From Borrelia parkeri (GTDB taxonomy: Bacteria > Spirochaetota > Spirochaetia > Borreliales > Borreliaceae), in contig NZ_CP073159.1 of NCBI RefSeq assembly GCF_023035815.1, positions 372,001 through 436,000 on the forward strand: a stretch of 64,000 bases of DNA, read 5' to 3'. Numbering within the stretch: position 1 is the stretch's first letter; every line of letters begins with the position of its first letter. The notes under the pieces were generated by a model that worked only from the letters and a program-made list of their open reading frames with translations, was not told where the DNA came from and searched no databases. A program made the translations under genes and the position numbers. Shown here piece by piece: positions 39,705 through 47,922 of this stretch.

Positions 39705-40361
39705 ATGAAAATAATATTCATACTACTATTAACACAATTTATTACATTCTTAAATGCAAATGAAAACACAAAAATAATAAAAGAATTATCAAAAACAATT
39801 TATAATCTTAGCAATAAAGAATATGAAATAGATAAAGCAAAGCTAGACAGTTTTATAGAGTCAATAGACCTAAATAATACCAATATTTTAAAAGAGTTAC
39901 AAAAAATAAAAAATGATTTTCTAATCACATCTGTATACTTCCAAAATATAAAAGGTACTTTAATAGCCCTAAATCTCTCAGCAGAAATAAATTTTCAATA
40001 CAAAATATCTCCTCTATCAATTTCAATAATCAATAATGATTTTCAGACTACCAAAACATTAATAGACTACGGAATTAAAATCAACCAAATAGACGAAACA
40101 GAATATCCATCAATATTTTGGGCAATATACCTAAACAATGAAAAAATATTTAATCTTTTAAAAGAAAAAGGAGCCGACTTAAGCCTTGCTCTTAAAAATG
40201 GAAAAACACCTATACAAGCCGCAATAGAAATTGAAAATATTAATTTAATCGAGCTACTACTTAAAAAAAATGCTTATATTAAAGATAAATACAAAAAACA
40301 AATTAAGAATTTAAAAAACAAAAATATAAAAAACATCCTAAAAAAGTACAAAATAATATAA
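39705..40361 (+). CDS. Exported ankyrin-repeat protein, 218 aa
   Basis: Signal peptide MKIIFILLLTQFITFLNA, then a helical region and about three ankyrin repeats from residue 100: SPLSISIINNDFQTTKTLIDYG, YPSIFWAIYLNNEKIFNLLKEKG and TPIQAAIEIENINLIELLLKK (each in family pattern). AAAGG precedes the ATG. It ends in a Lys/Asn-rich tail. Likely a periplasmic protein-binding module; partner unknown. The following 89 bases hold no gene. Confidence 0.78.
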   Translation: MKIIFILLLTQFITFLNANENTKIIKELSKTIYNLSNKEYEIDKAKLDSFIESIDLNNTNILKELQKIKNDFLITSVYFQNIKGTLIALNLSAEINFQYKISPLSISIINNDFQTTKTLIDYGIKINQIDETEYPSIFWAIYLNNEKIFNLLKEKGADLSLALKNGKTPIQAAIEIENINLIELLLKKNAYIKDKYKKQIKNLKNKNIKNILKKYKII

Positions 40362-40450
40362 AATAATTAATACTCACTTGACATTTTAATATTTTTATCT
40401 TTTTCAAAAAGTTACCTATATAAAAAAGATTTCTTACTAAGCTCCTCCTT

Positions 40451-41893
40451 TTAATCTTTAGAAAAAGGAGCATTGCACCACATTATTCCGTAAACCATCT
40501 TCTCAACTTTTTGAATTCCCTTGCTTTCTTTATCTAAACAAAGAAAATAGTCATCTAAAAAGAAATTTTTAATATTACCTTTCTTAATAAATTTAGAATA
40601 GTATTCATAATACTGACCGGTTATCCCTGTTTCCATCCACCTAAAAGATGCTTGATCTTTTGCAAGTTCCCAAAAAAAATCTCCAATATCTAAAATGATA
40701 GCTTTTCTTAAATCTTTAGCATACATAGGTATTAATATTTTACCTCGTCCCTTAGCTCGATTTTTAACATCAACAGACTTCCAACAAATTCCCCTCTCAC
40801 CATAAGATGATATTAATATAAAATAAGGAACAATCCTTAATAAATCTTCTTTATAACTTTTATAAAAAATTCTAGGCTGAATATTTTCAATTTCTCTAAC
40901 AAGCTGAATGACTCTTTCTCTACTACCAAAAAATTGAGGATTTGCAATCACATTATTTTTAAATAATATTGGAAAGTGATTACCCCTAGGTCCAATAGTG
41001 AGTTTATTAGCCTCCATTAAAGATCCAATCTCTTCAACTGCAATAGCATAAGAATTGGGAATATCAATTTCTTGGATTTTATCTTTAATCTCAAGAAGCT
41101 CCTTATTTGCCTTCTCAATCTGAGACATTAAAGATACAATCTCCTTGTTAGCTTTTACAAACTTATCAATATAATGAGAAGCAAAATTTAAAGGTTTTCA
41201 AATATCATAAGAATAAATTTTGCTTACTATACATTTATTTGTAAATATTTCATCATTAGATGACGTCTCAACAAATAAAAACTTAAAGATATTATTTAGA
41301 TTAGCAATAGCTTCAGCTATTACCTTATCACTTTTATTAAGCGTACTCTTTGTAAAATCAATATTGGCCAAAAGCTTTTCTCACTTATTAAACAATATCC
41401 TATTAATGTCGTCATCTTTAATGCTTCCCATTGATTCATCGGTCGAAAGCTTTCTTAATTTCAATTCATTAACGCCATAAATCCATTCACCAAAATAGAT
41501 AAATGGTTCATTATAATTATTGTCCCAAATAGTCTTGGAAATTAAAGACTTAAGTTTACTGCCAAGAGCATTTGGAAGAAGGGCAGCAAATCTCAATAAA
41601 ACTTTTTGTTCAATTGTCAAATTCAAAATATTTTCAGCTATTGATTTTAATAATCCCCAATAAATATTAATTATTTGTCTATATTTGGCAACCCTGTCAC
41701 CTTCTTGAACTGACTGTAAACTTAAATAATCTAACAACGCTTTATAAAGCCTAGAACCAATATCCTTATCACTTAAAATAAGATTTTTATAATAATAATT
41801 CGCAAAGAACTTTTTATCATGTTCTTCTAACGAATTAATCTCTGGTAACTTTAAATTCAAATCTGTATTGACTAATTCAGGATACTTGTACAA
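40451..41893 (-). pseudogene. Gene interrupted by two in-frame TGA codons (about 480 codons)
   Basis: Two open frames (41893-41381 and 41128-40451) and the stretch between them lie in one reading frame with no frameshift. It is broken only by TGA at 41383-41381 and TGA at 41200-41198. The part between reads EKLLANIDFTKS and continues coding-like to YSYDI, then KPLNFASHYIDKF leads into the next open frame. A TTG start at 41893 has AGAGG 7 bases upstream. Each TGA can arise by one transition from TGG or CGA. The family was not recognised; it corresponds by position to BB0400. Probably a recent pseudogene; the two halves could also be made separately. Confidence 0.75.
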
Positions 41894-42037
41894 GAACTTT
41901 CCTCTCCAAAATCGGACTTACTTATATGTTTTAATAATAAATAATATTAATATTACCAAAGTTTATATTTACAAAAAAATCTAGTAAGATTTATTATGCT
42001 ATAAATACTATTTTTCAAACTCGCAAAGGAACAATTT

Positions 42038-43228
42038 ATGAATACAAAAGTAAAATTTTCTCTAATTATACCTATTGGAATACTGCTTGGATTATTTTTT
42101 CCTTCTGGGGCTTACAATACACTCTCACACATCTTCATAAGATTAGCCTATCTCTCCTTAATCCCTTTTTTAATATTCTCAATCCCACTTGGTATAGAAA
42201 ATATTATTGAAAATAAAAAATTCAGAAAATTATTTGGAAAAACAATCTATTATGGAATCTTAGTTAATATTATAGGAATAATCATATCAATTGTAGTTGC
42301 AACAATATATTTACCACAAAGAATTCCAATATTAGATAAAAATATTCAAAATATATATACATTTGATCAAACAGTATTTCTTGAAACATTTTTCCCAAAA
42401 AATATTTTTATAATATTTACAAATAACAATCCAAATCTTTTAAGTATTTATATTGTATCAATAATTATTGGTGCTAGTTTTTATTATGCAAAACAAAAGG
42501 GAAGAATTGCTAGAGAACTTATTTTAAGCTTTTCAAATCTTTTTTATCATGCAAACGGGATAGTTGTTAAACTATTACACTTCGGGATTATTTTTATTAC
42601 AGCAGCATATACTACTAACTTAAAAAATTTTAAAAATTATCAATACTACATAGATAGCATAATTTTTTTATCATCATGGACAATCATTATTATACTAATA
42701 ATAATTCCAATGATTAGCTATAGATTAACCAAAAATTTTAAATTATCATATAAGAACATACTAATATCCATCCAAAATATAATATTTGCGGGTTTAACAA
42801 TGGATGCTTATGCCCCTTATTCTGTTTTAATAGAAGATATTAAAAATGAAAGAATAAATATAAAAAAATCGATAATCACAAACATACCAATAATCAACTT
42901 TATCTCTAAATCTGGAACAATTTTTATTTCAACAATTTCATTTTTTATTATTTTAAAATCTTATTCTAGTTTGCCTATATCAATTTACGAAATAAGTTAT
43001 ATGAGCACATTGGCATTTCTTTTTATTTTCGCATTCCCACACATACCAAACAGTTTAATTTATATAATTACAATGCTATGCTCAACTTATACAAAAGGAA
43101 TTGAACTGAGCTACTCTAACATAATTCCAATACTTCCAATTTTAACATCTCTAGCTTTAATGATCGATTTCACTTCCAATATTGCAATAATACAAATAAT
43201 AGATTTCAATGAATTAAAAGATACCTAA
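42038..43228 (+). CDS. gltP: Dicarboxylate/glutamate symporter family protein, 396 aa
   Basis: Inner-membrane cation-coupled symporter of the DAACS (GltP/GltS) family. About eight hydrophobic segments are visible, starting SLIIPIGILLGLFF and ending in a helix-rich end. The family PFLIFSIPLG block and NGIVVKLLHFG support it, but the usual serine-rich and NMDG-type substrate motifs are diverged, so the substrate is uncertain. AAAGGA precedes the ATG. Convergent with proS through a stop-to-stop hairpin. Position matches BB0401. Confidence 0.82.
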   Translation: MNTKVKFSLIIPIGILLGLFFPSGAYNTLSHIFIRLAYLSLIPFLIFSIPLGIENIIENKKFRKLFGKTIYYGILVNIIGIIISIVVATIYLPQRIPILDKNIQNIYTFDQTVFLETFFPKNIFIIFTNNNPNLLSIYIVSIIIGASFYYAKQKGRIARELILSFSNLFYHANGIVVKLLHFGIIFITAAYTTNLKNFKNYQYYIDSIIFLSSWTIIIILIIIPMISYRLTKNFKLSYKNILISIQNIIFAGLTMDAYAPYSVLIEDIKNERINIKKSIITNIPIINFISKSGTIFISTISFFIILKSYSSLPISIYEISYMSTLAFLFIFAFPHIPNSLIYIITMLCSTYTKGIELSYSNIIPILPILTSLALMIDFTSNIAIIQIIDFNELKDT

Positions 43229-43257
43229 TGTTTAGTTTTTAAATAAACTAAACATTA
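43226..43257. terminator. Bidirectional hairpin between gltP and proS stop codons
   Basis: TAATGTTTAGTTT (43226-43238) and AAACTAAACATTA (43245-43257) form a perfect 13-bp stem with a six-base loop. The first three bases are the gltP stop and the last three, read on the minus strand, are the proS stop. It likely terminates both genes. Confidence 0.65.
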
Positions 43258-44721
43258 ATAAGATCTTGCAAATAAAACAAGATGCTTGGCTGCTGTATGG
43301 CAATAAATACAAGTTAGATTATTTAAAGGCCTATTTTGAAAATCTTCAGGAATGCATCGTATTGTAGCTTTTGTATCATTTTTAATACTCTCTTCACATA
43401 CTTCATTTCCACACCATGAAGAGAGTACAAATCCTAAATGCTCATTGATATAAGTCTTAAAAGTATCATAGTCATCCTCTTTAAACCCAATAATTTCTTT
43501 GGTATGCAAATTTCTAAACTCTAATGCTCTATTAAATAATTCACATTGCATAGTTTCAAGCTCATGTCTCATTTTCGATGGCAACTCTTTAACTGATACT
43601 TGATACTTAGAGTTTTTATCTTGATCCCTTCTTGCAACAGTAACACAGTCCATAAGAATATCATTAGAACCTACTTCAATTCGTATTGGGATTCCTTTAA
43701 GTTCCACAGCAGCAAATCTAAATCCTGGTGAATTTTTGACATCTCTATCAAGCTCAACTCTAAACCTTGCTTCTTTTAAAAGATTAAAAATAGTAGTAGA
43801 ATACTCAAGAATTTTTTTATTAACTTCATCATCTCTTTTAAAAATAGGAACAATAATAATTTCAATTGGTGCTATTTTTGGTGGCAATATTAAACCCTTA
43901 CTATCAGAATGAACCATAATCAATGCCCCAATTAACCTAGTCGAAACTCCCCAACTAGTAGCAAAAACATAATCCATCTCACCTTTCTTATTTTGAAACT
44001 TAACATCAAAAGCCTTGGCAAAATTTAATCCCAAATAATGAGATGTTCCTGCTTGTAAAGCTTTCTTATCTTGCATTAATGCTTCAATTGTGTAAGTAGA
44101 CACAGCACCTGCAAATTTTTCTCTTTCTGTCTTTTGTCCACAAAATACAGGAATAGCTAAGTAATCTTCAATAAACCGTTTATAAAGGTTTAAAATAAAC
44201 AAAGTCTCTTCCAAAGCTTCTCCAGAAGTTTCATGTGCAGTATGACCTTCTTGCCATAAAAATTCAGTGGTACGAAGGAATGGTCTTGTTCTTTTTTCCC
44301 AACGAATAATATTTGCCCATTGATTTATTTTAACAGGCAAATCTCTATAAGATTTTATCCATTTGCTATACATGTTCCAAATAATTGTCTCCGAAGTGGG
44401 TCTTAAAACTAAAGGCTCTGCTAATTCTTCACCACCAGCAGTTGTTATAACAGCAAGTTCCGGTGAGAATCCCTTAACATGTTCTCTTTCTCTCTCCAAA
44501 AACTCATAAGGAATAAGCAATGGGAAATATGCATTCTCATGCCCTGTCTCTTTAAATTTATTATCAAGTATGCTCTTAATTTGCTCCCAAATAGCATACC
44601 CATAAGGCATAATAACCATACAACCTTTAACAGGACTATAATCAATAAGTTTTGCCTTTTGTACTATATCTAAGTACCACTTAGAAAATTCCTCTTCCTT
44701 TGAAGAAATAAAATTACCCAT
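43255..44721 (-). CDS. proS: Prolyl-tRNA synthetase, 488 aa
   Basis: Class II synthetase of the short, eukaryote/archaea-like ProRS type without the bacterial editing insertion. Motif 2 appears as RWEKRTRPFLRTTEFLWQEGHTAH (RTTEFLWQEG core) and TSHYLGLNFAKAF follows; motif 3 contains GVSTRLIGALIMVHSD. The C-terminal domain ends with a Cys-containing zinc-like patch and Tyr. The ATG at 44721 (AAGGG upstream) is preferred over 44760, since it begins MGNFISSKEEEFSKWY as the family does. Confidence 0.95.
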   Translation of the reverse strand: MGNFISSKEEEFSKWYLDIVQKAKLIDYSPVKGCMVIMPYGYAIWEQIKSILDNKFKETGHENAYFPLLIPYEFLEREREHVKGFSPELAVITTAGGEELAEPLVLRPTSETIIWNMYSKWIKSYRDLPVKINQWANIIRWEKRTRPFLRTTEFLWQEGHTAHETSGEALEETLFILNLYKRFIEDYLAIPVFCGQKTEREKFAGAVSTYTIEALMQDKKALQAGTSHYLGLNFAKAFDVKFQNKKGEMDYVFATSWGVSTRLIGALIMVHSDSKGLILPPKIAPIEIIIVPIFKRDDEVNKKILEYSTTIFNLLKEARFRVELDRDVKNSPGFRFAAVELKGIPIRIEVGSNDILMDCVTVARRDQDKNSKYQVSVKELPSKMRHELETMQCELFNRALEFRNLHTKEIIGFKEDDYDTFKTYINEHLGFVLSSWCGNEVCEESIKNDTKATIRCIPEDFQNRPLNNLTCIYCHTAAKHLVLFARSY

Positions 44722-44760
44722 AAACCTCACCCTTTTTGAAAAATCCATCATTATAGACAA

Positions 44761-45308
44761 ACTGTCATTAATTTATAAAATAAAAAAAGATTTTTTTCTC
44801 TTAAAGTCAAATCGTATTGTTTTTTATACTAATTATCCAAATCAATGCTATTTAGATCTCTAATATGAATATCATAATCTTTAACTAATAAGAAAATAGT
44901 AAAATCACCAAATAAAGATCATACATTAAAAATATATCTTTAAAAACCATGTGAAAGAGCAAAGAGTAGCCTTATCAACCTGCAAATCAAATCTATACTT
45001 AAATTTATATTTATATTAAAAATATGTCAAATATATTTTTAATATAAATCTTTGCTCTAATATTTATTTTTATAAGTTGCAAAAATATGTTTGTATTTCA
45101 CAATAGATGTTTGAAAGAAATGTGCAGAAAAATATTTATGAGTTTAACTTTGACGTTATACCAAAAATTGACATCAATTAAAACAAATTCAATTTTTATG
45201 ACTCAAAATCATTAAAAACATGTTGAGATGAAAAAATTTTTTACATTTTATAAGACATAATTTTAAAAATTGTGCACACCTAATCGAACATAAGTTGAAG
45301 GAGATTTT
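44761..45308. other. Gene-free AT-rich stretch
   Basis: No reading frame with a credible start and ribosome-binding site was found here on either strand. It holds the nested inverted repeat described separately (44956-45058) and two TTGAC motifs (near 45149 and 45168) that could belong to a promoter for the following outer-membrane genes; matching -10 boxes are not clear. An AAGGAG site for the next gene sits at its end. Confidence 0.6.
44956..45058. repeat. Nested inverted repeats upstream of the outer-membrane gene pair
   Basis: Outer arms AGAGCAAAGA (44956-44965) and TCTTTGCTCT (45049-45058) are perfect complements over 10 bases. Inside them 17-base arms at 45009-45025 and 45033-45049, composed only of A and T, pair perfectly around a seven-base loop GTCAAAT. 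The right arms abut. Function unknown; it could be a cruciform, a protein-binding site or an mRNA structure. Confidence 0.6.
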
Positions 45309-45908
45309 ATGAAGACACTATTAAAACTGATTATGATTTTTTTAACAAGTTTATCTGTTGCAACAACGATTAATACATCAAATCTTAATAAGATATTAAA
45401 TAAGCAACAAACCCAATTTAGATCATTCGGAATAGGTTTTGGAATTGGTAACCCTATCACTAATATCATAATTAATTTCCCATATGTAGACATAGATATT
45501 GGATATGGAGGCTTTAATGGATTACATCCTAACAATTTCATACCTTATATTGTTTTTGGAACTGATATCCTATTTAAAGAAGAAATTTATCAGAGTACAA
45601 TGTTCACCGGTGGGCTTGGAATAGGTATCGACTTGTCTCAAATAAAACCAAACGAACAAAATATTTCAAACATAAAACAAGAAAATACTCAAGACAAACA
45701 AGAAGAATTTTCAATAGCCTCATCTAACAATAGGTTAGGAATTGTGCTTAGACTTCCTATTATATTAGAATACAGTTTTTTGACAAATGTTGTAATAGGA
45801 TTCAAAGCTATAACAACAATTGGCGGAACAATGATATTTAAACCCACATCAATGGAAGGAATAAGATTTGGATTTTTTGGTTTTGGATTCATAAAAATAT
45901 ACATTTAA
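45309..45908 (+). CDS. Outer-membrane protein of the BB0405/BB0406 type, 199 aa
   Basis: Signal peptide MKTLLKLIMIFLTSLSVA followed by a beta-rich protein with FGIGFGIGNPITNIIINFPYVDIDIGYG and GLGIGIDLSQ, alternating-pattern strands that end in an aromatic or hydrophobic residue (FIKIYI), as in outer-membrane barrels. B. burgdorferi BB0405 and BB0406 are surface-exposed proteins reported to bind host ligands. An Asn/Gln-rich loop at about 115-135 could be surface exposed. AAGGAG precedes the ATG. It is followed 10 bases later by its paralogue. Confidence 0.82.
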   Translation: MKTLLKLIMIFLTSLSVATTINTSNLNKILNKQQTQFRSFGIGFGIGNPITNIIINFPYVDIDIGYGGFNGLHPNNFIPYIVFGTDILFKEEIYQSTMFTGGLGIGIDLSQIKPNEQNISNIKQENTQDKQEEFSIASSNNRLGIVLRLPIILEYSFLTNVVIGFKAITTIGGTMIFKPTSMEGIRFGFFGFGFIKIYI

Positions 45909-45918
45909 AGGAAAATTG

Positions 45919-46767
45919 ATGAAAAACAATACTCAAAAAATATTTATATTATTGTTAATATTTAATTTACACCATTTTGCGTTCTCTAAATCTAATAATA
46001 ATTATTCCATCAGATGCAAACAAGAAGATGACGGAACAACCTGCATCACAAATGATAAACCTAACCTTGAAGAGCCTAAATATACCCTTGAAGAACCTAA
46101 ATATACCCTTGAAGAACCTAAATATACCCTTGAAGAACCTACAACTAGTCTTGAAGAACCTAAATATACCCTTGAAGAACCTACAACTAGTCTTGAAGAA
46201 CCTAAATATACCCTTGAAGAACCTAAATATACCCTTGAAGAACCTACAACTAGTCTTGAAGAACCTAAACCACAAATCATTACAAATTTTCACGCAATGA
46301 AAAGGGAAAAAAATCCTTACTCATTTGCAGCGGGAATAGGAACTGGAAATCCTCTTATTAATCTTTTAATCTCAGTTCCATATGTAGACATAGATTTTGG
46401 ATATGGTAGTTTCTTATACTTTAATCCTACAAATTTTAAACCTTACAATTTAATTGCCATCGATCTAATTTTTAAACAACAAATAGGAGAATATTTAATA
46501 GTTGGAGGAGGCTTTGGAATTGGAACAGATTGGTCACAAGCAAATTTAACTTCCCTTGGAACTACAGAACCTTCTCCTTATGATAGGATAGGAATAGTAA
46601 CCAGATTACCTTTATCAATAGAATATAAAATTATAAGAAATTTATCATTAGGATTTAAAGTTTATCCTACACTTGGTCCAACAATATTTCTCACAAAACC
46701 AAAAATAGTATTTGAAGGAATAAGATTTAAATTCTTTGCAATCGGGTTTATTAGAGTTTTCATGTAA
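45919..46767 (+). CDS. Repeat-bearing paralogue of the BB0405/0406-type outer-membrane protein, 282 aa
   Basis: Start at the ATG at 45919 (AAAGGA upstream; a TTG at 45916 is also in frame). Signal peptide MKNNTQKIFILLLIFNLHHFAFS. Residues 50-119 are ten seven-residue units of LEEPKYT or LEEPTTS type. The rest is the barrel-like domain shared with the upstream gene: AGIGTGNPLINLLISVPYVDIDFGYG, GIGTDWSQ and a final IGFIRVFM. The repeats sit between signal and barrel, so they are probably exposed on one face. Proline-rich acidic arms of this type can bind host or periplasmic partners (inference). Confidence 0.85.
   Translation: MKNNTQKIFILLLIFNLHHFAFSKSNNNYSIRCKQEDDGTTCITNDKPNLEEPKYTLEEPKYTLEEPKYTLEEPTTSLEEPKYTLEEPTTSLEEPKYTLEEPKYTLEEPTTSLEEPKPQIITNFHAMKREKNPYSFAAGIGTGNPLINLLISVPYVDIDFGYGSFLYFNPTNFKPYNLIAIDLIFKQQIGEYLIVGGGFGIGTDWSQANLTSLGTTEPSPYDRIGIVTRLPLSIEYKIIRNLSLGFKVYPTLGPTIFLTKPKIVFEGIRFKFFAIGFIRVFM
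46066..46275 (+). repeat. 21-bp tandem repeat inside a coding gene
   Basis: Nine full 21-base units and a tenth altered unit, each encoding seven residues. Type A encodes LEEPKYT, type B LEEPTTS; the order is A A A B A B A A B then LEEPKPQ. Units of one type are identical at DNA level except for one base in the first unit. As 21 is a multiple of three, gain or loss of units keeps the frame. Confidence 0.95.
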
Positions 46768-46806
46768 ATGATAGCTCCTTACTAAATACAAAAGACCAAC
46801 TTCTCA

Positions 46807-47922
46807 TTATAAAGAGAGTGCAATAAAAATTTCTCCATTTCCACATATTAATAATTTTTCACCACAATTTCCTATAAATACGCTTTCGCCCCTCTTAAGG
46901 CAAACCCCATTATTAATCTGAATTTCTCCATTCATAACTAACAATATCATTACACCATCCTTTTTAAGGCAGATCTCTTCATTTATATTTCTTTGAAATA
47001 AACTTAAATTAGTATCTGGAAGCTTAAATACATTAAAACCATCAATTTCCTTACCCTTCAATAATGAAAATACTCCCTCTTCAAATCTACCAACCTTAAG
47101 CATCTCATCTTTGTCAATATATTTAGTAGTAAGACCTGCCCTAATCACATTGTCAGAATTAGTCATAAGTTCAAGACAATCACCCTGAAGATAAGCATGA
47201 ACTTCTTGACTCTCTGTATAAAGCACTTCACCTGGACTTAATTTAAAAATATACATCCCTAAAAATACCAAAAGACCAATATCTGCCCCATAAATCTTAT
47301 AAATTTCATTAAACCAATAAGCCCTAAAATTATTTATGAAACTTAAATTTTTTTTCACTCGACTAATGGCATTCTCAATTTCAAACTTTTGCAAACTAAA
47401 TATAATTTTTATAAATTCTTTATGGGTTGCAAAATGAAAATCTAATTTCAATTTTTTATATATACTCTTGATTTCAAAAAGAGGAAGAAATCCCTTAAGA
47501 GCATAAAAATCACTTAATGCATAAACAAGTTCTATCTTTGGATTTTTATCCTTATAAATTCGCTTAGAATCATTAATATCTATCCCCTTATCGTTCTCAA
47601 GTTCAAAGCCTTTTAAAGCAATATCTTTTGAAGGATGTATTTGAATTGATAAAGGCTTTTGGGCTGAGAGAACTTTAAATAAAAATGATAATTCACTCTC
47701 ACATCCCAAAAACTCTTTATGATTTTCCAAAAAATCACAAAGAGAAACGTACTGACCATCAACTAATATTTTACTAGAAAATGTCTTATGTGCTCCAAGC
47801 CACATCTCAGCTTTAGGCAACCCATCTTCTTTTTGTCCCAAAAGAGAAGGGATGAAACTAGTTCCACCCCAATCATATTCCTTAATTTCATTTTTCATCA
47901 AAAATATATTATCAGCTCTCAT
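46807..47922 (-). CDS. manA: Mannose-6-phosphate isomerase, class I, 371 aa
   Basis: Zinc enzyme interconverting mannose-6-phosphate and fructose-6-phosphate. It has KEYDWGGTSFIPSLLG near the start, the metal motif QIHPSKDIAL, and YTESQEVHAYLQGDCLELM, matching the second metal and active-site region (ExHAY). Its ATG overlaps the fruA stop as ATGA, so uptake and entry into glycolysis are coupled: FruA can deliver fructose or mannose phosphates. A start at the ATG eight codons later is less likely because of the overlap. Confidence 0.93.
   Translation of the reverse strand: MRADNIFLMKNEIKEYDWGGTSFIPSLLGQKEDGLPKAEMWLGAHKTFSSKILVDGQYVSLCDFLENHKEFLGCESELSFLFKVLSAQKPLSIQIHPSKDIALKGFELENDKGIDINDSKRIYKDKNPKIELVYALSDFYALKGFLPLFEIKSIYKKLKLDFHFATHKEFIKIIFSLQKFEIENAISRVKKNLSFINNFRAYWFNEIYKIYGADIGLLVFLGMYIFKLSPGEVLYTESQEVHAYLQGDCLELMTNSDNVIRAGLTTKYIDKDEMLKVGRFEEGVFSLLKGKEIDGFNVFKLPDTNLSLFQRNINEEICLKKDGVMILLVMNGEIQINNGVCLKRGESVFIGNCGEKLLICGNGEIFIALSL

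Noticed and set aside
40445..40470. Hairpin CTCCTTTT/AAAAGGAG as a terminator
   Set aside because: It overlaps the end of the broken gene and lacks a U-tract on either strand.
41198..41383. TGA read as Trp or selenocysteine
   Set aside because: TGA is a normal stop in apeB, glyS and metK here, and no selenocysteine hairpin or context was seen.
46066..46275. Possible CRISPR-like array
   Set aside because: Units are contiguous, without unique spacers, and encode an in-frame heptapeptide.
45967..46300. Open frames on all strands across the repeat block
   Set aside because: A 21-bp repeat without stop codons leaves every frame open; only the frame with signal peptide and barrel homology to its neighbour is credible.
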